A stretch of DNA of 64,000 bases from Flavobacteriales bacterium TMED123 (GCA_002170165.1 NHFY01000094.1:38486-102485); one strand, 5' to 3'. Positions 18,153 through 27,960 are shown, counted from the first letter of the stretch. The notes: generated by a model not told the origin, from the letters alone. Numbers and translations are program-made.

Positions 18153-19175
18153 TTATTTTATTAAAAACGGGAATTTTTCTATGTTTTTGAGTGCAATTCC
18201 AGTTCCTCTTGCAACAGCTCTTAAAGGATCTTCCGCAACATAAACTGGCAGCTTTGTTTTCTGTGAGATTCTTTTGTCAAGCCCTCTTAACATAGATCCG
18301 CCACCTGTTAGATACAACCCTGTATTGTAAATATCTGCAGAAAGCTCAGGTGGAGTTTGGAAAAGGGCGCCCATAATTGCTTCTTCAATTTGCTCAATAG
18401 AATTGTTCATTGCGCCAGCAATTTCTTTATAAGTTACCACTACTTCTTTTGGAATTCCCGTCATCAAATCCCTGCCATGTACAGCATAATTGCCTGGTGG
18501 CTCATCCAATTCGGTAAGCGCAGAACCTACACTAATTTTTATTCTTTCAGCAGTTGTATCTCCAATGGCGATATTATGCCTTGTTTTCATATAGGTTTTT
18601 ATGTTGTCGGTAAACTCATCTCCAGCAATTCTGATGGATTTATCGGTTACAATTCCACCTAATGAAATTACCGCAATCTCTGTTGTTCCTCCACCTATAT
18701 CAATCACCATATTTCCATTTGGCTCAAGTACATCAATACCAATTCCTATTGCTGCAGCCATTGGCTCATGAATTAGAAAAACCTCTTTTGCTCCAGCATG
18801 TTCTGCAGAATCAATTACGGCTCTTTTTTCAACTTCTGTAACTCCTGATGGAATGCAGATAACCATTTTTACGGAGGGTGCTAATATGGATCTTTTTCTT
18901 TGAATCATTTTAATAAATCCTCTTAGCATTTGCTCAGAAGATTGAAAATCTGCAATTACCCCATCTTTTAGCGGACGAATAGTTTCAATTTTTTTATGTG
19001 TTTTTCCTTGCATTTGTTGGGCTCGCGTACCAATAGCAACAATCTCATTGGTTTGCATATCTCTTGCAACAATTGAAGGTTCATCTACAACCACTTTATC
19101 CTGATGAATAATTAGCGTGTTTGCAGTTCCTAAATCAATTGCAATCTCTTCTGTCATAAAATCAAAAAAGCCCAT
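18153..19175 (-). CDS. mreB: Actin-like cytoskeletal protein MreB
   Basis: A 340-residue actin homologue with the phosphate-1 loop IDLGTANTLI near residue 15, VIDIGGGTTEIAVISLGG as phosphate-2, and YLTGGGSMLRGLD as the adenosine motif. It polymerises at the membrane and orients side-wall synthesis. The N-terminus MGFFDFMTEEIAID fits the family. It follows purH by 12 bases, so the shape genes are read from the purH promoter unless an internal one exists. Confidence 0.97.
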   Translation of the reverse strand: MGFFDFMTEEIAIDLGTANTLIIHQDKVVVDEPSIVARDMQTNEIVAIGTRAQQMQGKTHKKIETIRPLKDGVIADFQSSEQMLRGFIKMIQRKRSILAPSVKMVICIPSGVTEVEKRAVIDSAEHAGAKEVFLIHEPMAAAIGIGIDVLEPNGNMVIDIGGGTTEIAVISLGGIVTDKSIRIAGDEFTDNIKTYMKTRHNIAIGDTTAERIKISVGSALTELDEPPGNYAVHGRDLMTGIPKEVVVTYKEIAGAMNNSIEQIEEAIMGALFQTPPELSADIYNTGLYLTGGGSMLRGLDKRISQKTKLPVYVAEDPLRAVARGTGIALKNIEKFPFLIK

Positions 19176-19187
19176 ATTTTCTTATTT

Positions 19188-20708
19188 TCAGTGTTTAAAA
19201 TGTCTTGTTCCTGTCATCACCATACTCATATTGTTTGCATTACAATAGTCAATTGAAAGCTGATCTTTAATAGATCCTCCTGGTTGAATTACGGCTGTAA
19301 TTCCAGCTTGGTTTGCCAACTCAACACAATCTGGGAAAGGGAAAAACGCATCTGATGCCATTACACCACCTTTTAAGTCAAAACCAAAATTATTTGCTTT
19401 CTCAACTGCTTGTTTTAAGGCATCAACTCTTGAAGTTTGTCCTACACCACTTGCTAAAAGTTGTTTGTTCTTTGCAAAAACTATGGTGTTAGATTTAGTA
19501 TGCTTACATACTTTTGAGGCAAAAACCAAGTCGCTTAATTGCTCATCAGTTGGCGTAATTTTAGTTGCAGGTTTCATTCCTTCAACACAATCAGTTTTTA
19601 AGTCTTTATCCTGAAATAAAATGCCATTAAGTGCTGTGCGGAATTGTGAGCTAGGCAATGCAGTTGGTTTCTTTTTTAGCAAAACCCTATTTTTCTTTGC
19701 CTTCAATAAATCTAGTGCTTTAGATGAAAAAGAGGGTGCAATCAGTACTTCATAAAACAATTTATCAATTTCTTCTGCAGTAGTTAAATCAACTTCCTTA
19801 TTAGTAATCAATACGCCACCAAATGCAGAAATAGGATCGCCAGCTAAGGCATTTTTCCATGCATCAATTAAGTTTTCTCTACTTGCAATACCGCAAGCAT
19901 TGTTGTGTTTTAGTACCGCAAATGTTGTCTCTTCAAACTCTGCAATTAGATTTACAGCAGCATCTACATCCAATAAATTGTTGTAGGAAAGTTCTTTGCC
20001 ATTTAGCTGCTCAAACAAGGCTTCAATATCGCCAAAGAATTTTCCGTTTTGATGAGGATTCTCTCCATAGCGCAACTTTTTTGAGGAGCGAATACTTTGC
20101 TTAAAAGCATCCTCATCTTCCGAATTAAAATAGTTAAATATAGCAGTGTCGTAATGAGAGGATACATTAAAAGCAGTAGTTGCAAAACTTTTTCTTTGTG
20201 CTAATGTTGTTGTATCTCCTTCTGCTAAAATTTCAGACAATTCATTGTACTGATTCGTCTCAGAAACGACAAGTACATCTTTGTAGTTTTTTGCAGCAGC
20301 ACGAATAAGTGAAATACCACCAATATCAATCTTCTCTATAATTTCACTCTCATTATCGTTAGATGAAATTGTCTTTTCAAAAGGGTAAAGGTCCACAATT
20401 ACCAAATCAATTTCTGGAATTTCATACTCTGCTAATTGCGACTGATCATTTTCTTCTTGTCTTCTTGCCAAGATGCCGCCAAACACCTTTGGGTGAAGCG
20501 TTTTTACTCTCCCGCCTAAAATAGAAGGGTAGGAAGTTAGCTCTTCAACTTTATTGACTTTTATTCCAAATTCTTCAATGAATTTTTGCGTTCCTCCAGT
20601 AGAGTAAATACTGACACCAAGCTCATTGAGCCTTTGTACTATCGCCTCCAATCCATCTTTGTGGAAGACGGAAATAAGAGCGTTTTTTATCTTTTTTTCT
20701 TCTAACAT
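19188..20708 (-). CDS. purH: Bifunctional AICAR formyltransferase / IMP cyclohydrolase
   Basis: This enzyme catalyses the last two steps of de novo IMP synthesis. The N-terminal MGS-like cyclohydrolase domain runs from KNALISVFHKDGLEAIVQRL through STGGTQKFIEE to HPKVFGGILARR. The transformylase domain includes LRYGENPHQNGKFF, VLKHNNACGIA and SDAFFPFPDCVELA. I use the ATG at 20708 (MLEEKKIKNAL, 506 residues); an in-frame extension to 20741 would add 11 unconserved residues and cross the promoter. The order purH-mreB is common in Bacteroidota and puts nucleotide supply and cell-shape genes in one transcript. Confidence 0.95.
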   Translation of the reverse strand: MLEEKKIKNALISVFHKDGLEAIVQRLNELGVSIYSTGGTQKFIEEFGIKVNKVEELTSYPSILGGRVKTLHPKVFGGILARRQEENDQSQLAEYEIPEIDLVIVDLYPFEKTISSNDNESEIIEKIDIGGISLIRAAAKNYKDVLVVSETNQYNELSEILAEGDTTTLAQRKSFATTAFNVSSHYDTAIFNYFNSEDEDAFKQSIRSSKKLRYGENPHQNGKFFGDIEALFEQLNGKELSYNNLLDVDAAVNLIAEFEETTFAVLKHNNACGIASRENLIDAWKNALAGDPISAFGGVLITNKEVDLTTAEEIDKLFYEVLIAPSFSSKALDLLKAKKNRVLLKKKPTALPSSQFRTALNGILFQDKDLKTDCVEGMKPATKITPTDEQLSDLVFASKVCKHTKSNTIVFAKNKQLLASGVGQTSRVDALKQAVEKANNFGFDLKGGVMASDAFFPFPDCVELANQAGITAVIQPGGSIKDQLSIDYCNANNMSMVMTGTRHFKH

Positions 20709-20745
20709 CTGTATCTGCAATTTTACCCAAAACCTTACCAATAGT

Positions 20746-20753
20746 CAAATATA
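20746..20753 (-). promoter_or_regulatory. -7 promoter box TATATTTG for the purH-mre-rodA operon
   Basis: Exact TAnnTTTG on the minus strand, 37 bases before the purH ATG. It is the only good match between purH and the divergent permease gene in this orientation. Confidence 0.6.
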
Positions 20754-20791
20754 AATCTGTAAAAAACAGTATTGTTAATAACTTTTGCACT

Positions 20792-20824
20792 TTTGTTAAC
20801 TCCTCTAAAAATTGCGTAATTTTG
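20792..20824 (+). promoter_or_regulatory. Full promoter (-33 TTTG, -7 TAATTTTG) for MacB-type permease gene
   Basis: TTTG at 20792-20795 and TAATTTTG at 20817-20824 are separated by 21 bases, the best complete two-part Bacteroidota promoter I found here. The start codon follows 18 bases later. Confidence 0.7.
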
Positions 20825-20842
20825 ATTTTTTTAATATAATAA

Positions 20843-22078
20843 ATGTTTGTTAGACTGCTTACAGAATCCATTCGATTTGCTTGGCTTGCCATTGTAAATA
20901 ATAGGCTTAGAACTTTCCTTTCCTTATTAGGTGTTACAATTGGTATTATTGCAATTATTTCTGTTTTTACTATAGTAGATGCATTGGAAAAAAATGTTAG
21001 AGATAGTGTAGAGTCCTTAGGTGATAATGTAGTTTATATACAGAAATGGCCTTGGGGAGGATCAGGAGAATATCAATGGTGGAAATACTATAAAAGACCA
21101 AAAGTAAATTATAAGGAATTTAAAAAAGTACAAGATAGATGTAAAAGTGCAAGCGCAACAGCTTTTCTTTTTGAAGGCAGAAGAACAGTGAAAAGTGGTA
21201 ATACTATTTTAGAAGATGTCAAAATAAGCGGAATCACTTTTGAGTTTCCGCAAATACTTTCTTTTAATATGGAAAAAGGAAGGTTCTTTTCCCAAGATGA
21301 GATGAGTTCTGGAAAAAATTATGTGCTCATTGGGCATGCAATTGCAAATGCACTTTTTGAGAATTTCAATCCAATAGGAGAAACCATAAAAATTGCTGGA
21401 ATAAACGCAAAAGTAATTGGTGTAATTGAAAAGCAAGGAGAAGACATTACTGGTAATTCGCAAGACAATAGCGTTTTGTGCAGTTATCTTTTTGCTAAAA
21501 GATTTTTAAGCGAAAGAAGAAGCGATCCTTTAATTATCGTAAAAGCAGATGAGCATGTGAGTAATGATCAGCTTAAAAGCGAATTGAAACAAATAATGCG
21601 CACCATCAGAAGAGTACGCCCATTGGAAGACGATAATTTTTCTATGAATGAAGTTAGTTTAATCAAGCAAGGCTTGGATCAACTGTTTTCTGTTATAGGA
21701 TTAGCAGGTTGGATTATTGGAGGTTTTTCCATTTTGGTTGGAGGATTTGGCATTGCTAATATTATGTTTGTTTCAGTAAAAGAAAGGACAAAAATTATTG
21801 GTATTCAAAAAGCATTAGGCGCAAAAAACATTTTCATTTTACTACAGTTCCTTTTCGAATCCATTTTTCTTTGCGTGCTTGGAGGAAGTTTTGGATTAGC
21901 TATTGTGTGGGCATTGTCAGCAGTGGGAAGCAAGATGCTCGATTTTAATTTGAATTTAACTTTGGAAAATGTAGTATTAGGGCTTTCTGTTTCCGCAATT
22001 ATTGGAATGATAAGCGGTATTATTCCTGCTCTTTCGGCCTCAAGATTGGATCCTGTTGAGGCGATTCGTTCAAACTGA
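20843..22078 (+). CDS. MacB/FtsX-type ABC transporter permease
   Basis: A 411-residue permease with a first membrane helix at about residues 20-45 (NRLRTFLSLLGVTIGIIAII), a large periplasmic MacB core domain, and three C-terminal helices (VIGLAGWIIGGFSILVGGFGIANIMFVSV through IIGMISGIIPALSASRLDPVEAIR). The SASRLDPVEAIR ending is the typical tail of the family. MacB-type systems do mechanical work on periplasmic or outer-membrane clients. No ATPase or adaptor gene is adjacent, so its partner must lie elsewhere. Its last 59 bases overlap the end of mfd on the other strand. Confidence 0.88.
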   Translation: MFVRLLTESIRFAWLAIVNNRLRTFLSLLGVTIGIIAIISVFTIVDALEKNVRDSVESLGDNVVYIQKWPWGGSGEYQWWKYYKRPKVNYKEFKKVQDRCKSASATAFLFEGRRTVKSGNTILEDVKISGITFEFPQILSFNMEKGRFFSQDEMSSGKNYVLIGHAIANALFENFNPIGETIKIAGINAKVIGVIEKQGEDITGNSQDNSVLCSYLFAKRFLSERRSDPLIIVKADEHVSNDQLKSELKQIMRTIRRVRPLEDDNFSMNEVSLIKQGLDQLFSVIGLAGWIIGGFSILVGGFGIANIMFVSVKERTKIIGIQKALGAKNIFILLQFLFESIFLCVLGGSFGLAIVWALSAVGSKMLDFNLNLTLENVVLGLSVSAIIGMISGIIPALSASRLDPVEAIRSN

Positions 22079-25000
22079 TTTTTTTGCAGAAATGGATGAC
22101 TTCCTCTAGTTTTGAGACTCCTTTTATCGCTAATGATAATTTTTCATTTTTCTCTATCATTCTTGTTGTTTCAAAATTATTTTTCAAATGATTGAGTACT
22201 TTTGAAAATTGAGGGCTTTCAAAATAATTGGAAGTTTTATCATTTATAAAATAGGCTCTCATTTTTCCTGATTTTAATATGATTCTTGAAAATCCGATTT
22301 CCTTTCCGAGCCACCTTAATCGTAATGCGTCAAAAAGCTGATAAACCGCTTGTGGCAAATCGCCAAATCTATCTTTTAATTGCATTTCGAAAGCCATAAT
22401 TTCTTTTTCTGTTTTCAATGTATTGAGTTCTTTGTAGAGGTTTAATCTTTCCTCAGCATTACTTACATACTCATCAGGAATTAAAATTTCTAAATCTGTG
22501 TCCAATGCACAATCTTTAATGTAGAATTTATCCTTTTCATCCTCAAATAAATCCTGGAATTGCTCTGCTTTCAATTCTTCAATAGCCTCATCTAAAATCT
22601 TTTTGTACATCTCAAATCCAATATCATTGATAAAGCCACTTTGGTCAGCACCCAATAAATCGCCAGCACCTCTTGTATCCAAATCGCGCATAGCAATATT
22701 AAAGCCGCTTCCAAGAGTTGAAAACTGCTCCAAGGCATCTAATCTTCTTCTTGCCTCTGCTGAGATCTGATGAGTGGGAGGGCTAATTAAATAGCAAAAT
22801 GCTTTTTTGTTGGATCGTCCAACCCTGCCTCTCATCTGATGTAAATCACTTAAGCCAAAATTGTTTGCGTTATTGATGATGATGGTATTTGCATTTGGAA
22901 TATCCACTCCATTTTCGATAATGGTAGTAGACACAAGTACATCAAATTCTCCTTCCATAAAGTCAATCATCAGCTTTTCAATTTGCTTGCCTTCCATTTG
23001 CCCATGCCCTGTTTTTATTTTCGCATCAGGGCATAATCTTTGCAACAATCCAGCAACTTCTTTAATATTTTCGATTCTATTATGTACAAAAAATACTTGT
23101 CCGTTTCTGCTCATTTCATAACTTATGGCATCTCTTATCACTTCATGATTCAGCCCAATGATTCTTGTTTCTATGCTTTGCCTGTTGGGTGGTGGGGTGT
23201 TGATAATGGATAAATCCCTTGCTCCTAATAAAGAAAATTGTAATGTTCTTGGAATAGGGGTAGCGCTTAAGGTTAAGGTATCAACTGTTGTTTTTAGGGT
23301 TTTGAGTTTATCTTTAATGTTTACACCAAATTTTTGTTCCTCATCTACTATCATCAGCCCCAAATCTTTAAATACTACATCTTTCCCTACTATTCTGTGC
23401 GTTCCGATTAGGATGTCTATTTCTCCAATTGCTAATTTCTTGATGGTAGCATTCTGCTCTTTTGTAGTTCTGAATCTGTTGATATAATCGATATTACAAG
23501 GAAAGTCTTTTAACCTTTTACTAAAAGTTTTAAAATGCTGCAAAGCAAGAATAGTGGTAGGAACCAAGATAGCAACTTGTTTGTTGTCAGCAACAGCCTT
23601 AAAGGCAGCTCTTATAGCTACTTCTGTTTTTCCAAAACCAACATCACCACACACGAGTCTGTCCATTGGCATTTGCTTTTCCATATCTTCTTTGAATGAG
23701 GCAGTTGCTTTGCTTTGATCAGCTGTGTCTTCATACATAAAAGAAGCTTCTAATTCATGCTGCAAATAGGAGTCGGGTGAAAAAGCAAAACCTTTTTGTG
23801 TTTTTCTTTTGGCATATAATTTTATTAAATCAAAAGCAATTTGTTTCACTTTTGACTTAGTTTTATTTTTTGTTTTAGCCCATTGAGGTGAACCCAACTG
23901 ATGGACTTTTGGCTGAAATCCTTCTTTTCCAGAGTATTTCGCAATTTTATGCAATGCATGAATGCTCAGATAGAGGATGTCCCCATCTTTATATGTCAGC
24001 TTAATAACTTCTTGATGTTTTCCGTTATTTTCTATCTTGTGCAAGCCAGCAAATTGCCCAAATCCATGATCGATATGGGAAACGAAATCCCCAATTTGTA
24101 AATTGGTAAGTTGTTTGAGCGTGATGGCTTTTTTGTCCGAAAATTTAGTTTTGGAAACAAATCGGTGGTGCCTTTCAAAAAGCTGATGATCGGTATAAAC
24201 GGCCAGCTTATTATCCTCATCAATGAAGCCTTTGTGTAGGCAAAAATGTATGCATTGATACCGTAAATCTTCCTCTGCATTTTCAAAAATGGCTTGAAAT
24301 CTATTTTCTTGCTCTTCAGATGAACAAAGAATAATGTTTTTAATTCCTTTTTCGTTATTTGCAATTAAATCAGATTTTAATAAATCAAATTGCTTGTTGA
24401 AAACAGGATGAGGATTGGTGTTGCATGTTAATTTTCTTGCAGCAGTAAAATAATTGCTATTGCCAAATTCAATTGTAATGTAGTCTTCTAATTGTTTGCA
24501 AAAATGCTGTCCAGAAGTAAATAAATCTTCTGGCTCTTGATGAGCTGTTCCACTTTCTTCTAGTTCTTGAAAATGAGCATTTGCTTTTTCAAAATAATCC
24601 GCTAAAATTCCTTGACTATATGCAATATCTTTTGTCCAGATTATAGCATTGTTTGGTAAGTAATACAAGAAACTTACATGTTTGCTGTCGGTTTTTTTGG
24701 CTTCAATGTTAGGTACAATATTGATTTTATTCTTTGCATCAATCGATAGTTGAGAGTTGATGTCAAAGGTACGAATGCTTTCCACTTCAATATCAAAAAA
24801 TTCAATTCTAAAAGGATGCTCATCCGCATAAGAAAATACATCTAGAATGCCTCCTCTAATGGAGAATTGCCCTGGTTCAACTACAAAATCTACTTTTTCA
24901 AAATGATGGCTGGTGAGTTGATTTTCCAACTCTTCCAATTCATGCAAATCACCAACTTTAATATTGATGGTTTGTCTTTTTAATTCTTTTCTGCTTACTA

Positions 25001-25385
25001 CTTTTTCCGAAAGGGCTTCCGAATAAGTAATAATAATAGGGTTTCTTTTATTGTTAAGTTTATTGAGTACCTCTGCTCGTAATAAAATATTTGCATTGTC
25101 CGTTTCTTCAAATTGATAGGCCCTTCTGTATGAAGCAGGGTAAAAGAAAACCTCATTATCCAAAAGCGCTTCCACTTCATTTACAAAATATTGAGCTTCT
25201 TCTTTATCGGTAAAAATAAAAAGGTGCGGGTTTTTACTTTCTCTAATTGCTGCAGATGATGCAATGGCGAATGAAGAGCCAACTAATCCTTTTAGCCAAA
25301 TGTTACACTTTTCTTCTGCAATACAGTCTTGTAATTTTGTAGCAATTTTTGGCTGGCCAAAATAGGAGAGCAGGGGGGCTTTCAA
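22020..25385 (-). CDS. mfd: Transcription-repair coupling factor
   Basis: A 1121-residue DNA translocase that removes RNA polymerase stalled at lesions and recruits UvrA. A UvrB-like N-terminal module includes FSIRGGILDVFSY. The RNA polymerase-interacting domain has GDFVSHIDHGFGQFAGL, the Walker A is GDVGFGKTEVAIRAAF (near residue 580), the DEAD-type box is DEEQKFG, and motif VI is MRGRVGRSNKKAFCYL. A C-terminal TRCF domain follows. The start appears to be TTG at 25385 (LKAPLLSYF), since an in-frame stop lies just upstream and no ATG precedes the conserved region. It begins six bases after pfkA, so the two form an operon. Confidence 0.95.
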   Translation of the reverse strand: MKAPLLSYFGQPKIATKLQDCIAEEKCNIWLKGLVGSSFAIASSAAIRESKNPHLFIFTDKEEAQYFVNEVEALLDNEVFFYPASYRRAYQFEETDNANILLRAEVLNKLNNKRNPIIITYSEALSEKVVSRKELKRQTINIKVGDLHELEELENQLTSHHFEKVDFVVEPGQFSIRGGILDVFSYADEHPFRIEFFDIEVESIRTFDINSQLSIDAKNKINIVPNIEAKKTDSKHVSFLYYLPNNAIIWTKDIAYSQGILADYFEKANAHFQELEESGTAHQEPEDLFTSGQHFCKQLEDYITIEFGNSNYFTAARKLTCNTNPHPVFNKQFDLLKSDLIANNEKGIKNIILCSSEEQENRFQAIFENAEEDLRYQCIHFCLHKGFIDEDNKLAVYTDHQLFERHHRFVSKTKFSDKKAITLKQLTNLQIGDFVSHIDHGFGQFAGLHKIENNGKHQEVIKLTYKDGDILYLSIHALHKIAKYSGKEGFQPKVHQLGSPQWAKTKNKTKSKVKQIAFDLIKLYAKRKTQKGFAFSPDSYLQHELEASFMYEDTADQSKATASFKEDMEKQMPMDRLVCGDVGFGKTEVAIRAAFKAVADNKQVAILVPTTILALQHFKTFSKRLKDFPCNIDYINRFRTTKEQNATIKKLAIGEIDILIGTHRIVGKDVVFKDLGLMIVDEEQKFGVNIKDKLKTLKTTVDTLTLSATPIPRTLQFSLLGARDLSIINTPPPNRQSIETRIIGLNHEVIRDAISYEMSRNGQVFFVHNRIENIKEVAGLLQRLCPDAKIKTGHGQMEGKQIEKLMIDFMEGEFDVLVSTTIIENGVDIPNANTIIINNANNFGLSDLHQMRGRVGRSNKKAFCYLISPPTHQISAEARRRLDALEQFSTLGSGFNIAMRDLDTRGAGDLLGADQSGFINDIGFEMYKKILDEAIEELKAEQFQDLFEDEKDKFYIKDCALDTDLEILIPDEYVSNAEERLNLYKELNTLKTEKEIMAFEMQLKDRFGDLPQAVYQLFDALRLRWLGKEIGFSRIILKSGKMRAYFINDKTSNYFESPQFSKVLNHLKNNFETTRMIEKNEKLSLAIKGVSKLEEVIHFCKKISLNESPQQDPILRPKEQE

Positions 25386-25391
25386 ATGCTT

Positions 25392-26582
25392 TTATATGTT
25401 ATGAATTTCTTGCTTCATCTCCTGATACCATTTTTGTGAGGTGTCAAATGGTTTTCCGCCTTTAATTCTTTCAAAAGCAATACAAGAGAGTTGATTGTTA
25501 TTGTCTTCATCCCAACCAACTACTCCAGATTCTCCTGTTGTAGCACTCTCCACTGCTTTGTCGGCTACTTCAAAAATTAAATCTAAATCTTGCTGGTTTG
25601 CTTTTGCCGAACGGCCAAAATAACCGCTTTTTTGCACCAATACTTTATTGGCTTTTAAGCGACTGCCCAATTGTTTTGCAAACCATTGTCCAGGATTCAA
25701 ATCATCCAAACGAACATGCCCAAATGCATCTCGTAAAACTTCCCCACCAGCTTTTTCAGTTGCCGCAATTATAACATCCATTCCTGCTCCTTCACTCAAG
25801 AAAACATTCACACAATCGTATTTATCCATCACTTTATTTAGGCGTTCACACTCTTTATCAAAGTCTATTTTTTCTTCAGGAAGTAATACCGAATGCACTT
25901 CCCATTTTTCTTTTACAACACCAATTTCTGGTATAAAATCTAGGTTTTGTAATCGTTTTCGGTATGCTAAAGCAGTTGCTGCCGTGAGCCATCCACAATG
26001 TCTACCCATAACTTCATGAATGATAAGTTGTCTGTCAGATGTGGTGTTTTCATTCACTACATTTTCAAAAAAAATAGCGCCCTGCTCGGCTGCAGTCCAA
26101 GCACCAAGCGTTTGTGCAATAGGATAGACATCATTATCTACTGTTTTTGGTAGACCAACCACTGTTAAATCGTAATTATTTTTTTTCAAAAATGCAGATA
26201 AATCTGCAGCAGTGGTATTGGTGTCATCACCACCTATAGTGTGTAAAATGTTTACCCCATCTTTCACCAGTTGATTAGCTGCTACTTTTAGCGGGTTTTC
26301 ACCATTCTTAACATATCCTTTTGCTATACAATCTTCAAAATTGGTCAATTTTACTCTACTGTTGCCAATTGGTGAGCCTCCAAACTGATAAAACTTATCG
26401 GTTTTCTCTGCAAGTGTTTTTGGAAAAGAGATGCTGTTGCCCAATAACAACCCTTTGTAGCCATTTAGGTAGCCAATAATCTCTACTTCTTTATACTTGC
26501 TTAAGTAATTTTCGGTTAATCTACCAATTGATGCGGAAAGGCAAGGCGCAATTCCTCCAGATGTTAAGAATGCAATTTTCAT
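25392..26582 (-). CDS. pfp: Pyrophosphate-type 6-phosphofructokinase
   Basis: A 396-residue phosphofructokinase catalysing fructose-6-phosphate phosphorylation. Two residues point to pyrophosphate rather than ATP as donor: the phosphate loop reads GGDDT (117-121) instead of the GGDGS of ATP enzymes, and the catalytic segment is PKTVDND (145-151) with Lys146 where ATP enzymes carry Gly. A PPi enzyme would make the step reversible and save ATP. The MGRHCGWL motif for sugar binding is present. It is the first gene of a pair with mfd. The donor preference is an inference from family residues. Confidence 0.88.
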   Translation of the reverse strand: MKIAFLTSGGIAPCLSASIGRLTENYLSKYKEVEIIGYLNGYKGLLLGNSISFPKTLAEKTDKFYQFGGSPIGNSRVKLTNFEDCIAKGYVKNGENPLKVAANQLVKDGVNILHTIGGDDTNTTAADLSAFLKKNNYDLTVVGLPKTVDNDVYPIAQTLGAWTAAEQGAIFFENVVNENTTSDRQLIIHEVMGRHCGWLTAATALAYRKRLQNLDFIPEIGVVKEKWEVHSVLLPEEKIDFDKECERLNKVMDKYDCVNVFLSEGAGMDVIIAATEKAGGEVLRDAFGHVRLDDLNPGQWFAKQLGSRLKANKVLVQKSGYFGRSAKANQQDLDLIFEVADKAVESATTGESGVVGWDEDNNNQLSCIAFERIKGGKPFDTSQKWYQEMKQEIHNI

Positions 26583-26679
26583 TTTATTGAATTGATTAAA
26601 GTTGATGCAAATATCGGAAAATTAAAAAGAAAAGTTGAAAAAATAATTCTTTACTTTGCAGATAAAGCAGATTGAATTT

Positions 26680-27933
26680 ATGACAAAAGTATTTAAGTTT
26701 GGAGGCACTTCCATTAAAGATACGCAAAGCATTAAAAAAATTACCCAGATTTTAAAAGATTATACAGAAGAAAATCTAATTGTGGTTTTTTCTGCTATGG
26801 GAAAAGTAACCAATATGCTAGAGGAAGTTGTTGAAGAATACGTGCTTAAAAGCAAAAATGCTGAGCAAAAACTCCAAAAAGTAAAAGATTTTCATGCTGA
26901 TATTCTTGCCGATTTGTTTCGGTATGAGCATTCAATTTACAATGAGGTGAATAATTTGTTTGTAGAGATTGAGTGGGTATTAGAAGAGGACCCAAATCCT
27001 GATTTTGCCTTTAATTATGATCAAATAGTTTCGGTAGGAGAACTACTTTCTACTAAAATAATGAGTGCGTTTTTGATGGAAAATGGATTCAAAAATTCTT
27101 GGCTAGATGCAAGGGATATAATTCGAACAAATAATAAATACCGAAATGCAAAAATAGATTGGGAGCAAACAAATACTTTTTGTAAGCAGCACATCAAAAG
27201 CTTTCCCATCATAACACAAGGTTTTATTGGTTGTACTTCAGAGAATTTTACTACTACTTTGGGTAGAGAAGGAAGTGATTTTACAGCTGCTATTTTAGCT
27301 TTTGCTTTAGATGCAAAGCAGGTAATCATTTGGAAAGATGTAGATGGTGTAATGAATGCAGATCCTAGATATTTTGAAGATAGTAAACAGCTGATGAAGA
27401 TTCCTTTTGAAGAAGCCGTAGAGTTGGCTTATTATGGAGCTAAAGTAATGCATCCAAAAACCATACACCCACTGCAAAAAAAGTCCATCCCACTTGAAGT
27501 TAAATCTTTTGTAAATCCTGAGAAAAAAAGCTCTATAATTGGAAAGTTTGATGCTATAGAGCCTTTTGTCCCTTCCTATATTGTAAAAGAAAATCAGATT
27601 CTTATTTCAGTTGCAGACAAAAATTTGTCTTTCATTGTAGAGGAGCATTTAAGTTCGATATTTTCTCTATTTGCTACATATGCAGTTAGGGTAAATATGA
27701 TGCAAAATTCTGCAGTAAGTTTTTCTTTTTGTGTAGATTATGATGCTCATAAAATACCAGAATTGATAATTGCGCTTAAAGAAAATTTTTCAGTGCAGTT
27801 TAACGAGCAGCTCAGTATGTATACTATTCGTCATTATGACGAAAAATCTATCAATACTATCTTAAGAAATAGAACATTATTATTGGAGCAAAAAAGCAGA
27901 CATACCATACATCTAGTAGTTAAAGAAAGTTAA
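26680..27933 (+). CDS. lysC: Aspartate kinase
   Basis: A 417-residue monofunctional aspartokinase, the first step toward lysine, threonine, methionine and diaminopimelate. It starts with the KFGGTSIKD nucleotide-binding motif, contains GREGSDFTAAILAFAL and KDVDGVMNADPR, and ends with degenerate ACT-like regulatory sequence. I chose the ATG at 26680 over an in-frame TTG eight codons upstream, because the kinase motif then begins immediately. No fused homoserine dehydrogenase is present. It diverges from pfp across 97 bases. Confidence 0.92.
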   Translation: MTKVFKFGGTSIKDTQSIKKITQILKDYTEENLIVVFSAMGKVTNMLEEVVEEYVLKSKNAEQKLQKVKDFHADILADLFRYEHSIYNEVNNLFVEIEWVLEEDPNPDFAFNYDQIVSVGELLSTKIMSAFLMENGFKNSWLDARDIIRTNNKYRNAKIDWEQTNTFCKQHIKSFPIITQGFIGCTSENFTTTLGREGSDFTAAILAFALDAKQVIIWKDVDGVMNADPRYFEDSKQLMKIPFEEAVELAYYGAKVMHPKTIHPLQKKSIPLEVKSFVNPEKKSSIIGKFDAIEPFVPSYIVKENQILISVADKNLSFIVEEHLSSIFSLFATYAVRVNMMQNSAVSFSFCVDYDAHKIPELIIALKENFSVQFNEQLSMYTIRHYDEKSINTILRNRTLLLEQKSRHTIHLVVKES

Positions 27934-27960
27934 ATGATAGTGTGAATGGCTATTTATTAG

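Noticed and set aside
20708-20741. Longer purH start at 20741
   Set aside because: It would add 11 residues without family similarity; the MLEEKKIKNAL start fits the domain edge.
23158-23487. 109-residue plus-strand frame inside mfd
   Set aside because: Antisense to the conserved helicase motifs of Mfd; a shadow of low stop-codon density.
25648-26019. 123-residue plus-strand frame inside the phosphofructokinase gene
   Set aside because: Antisense to conserved PFK residues; no independent signal.
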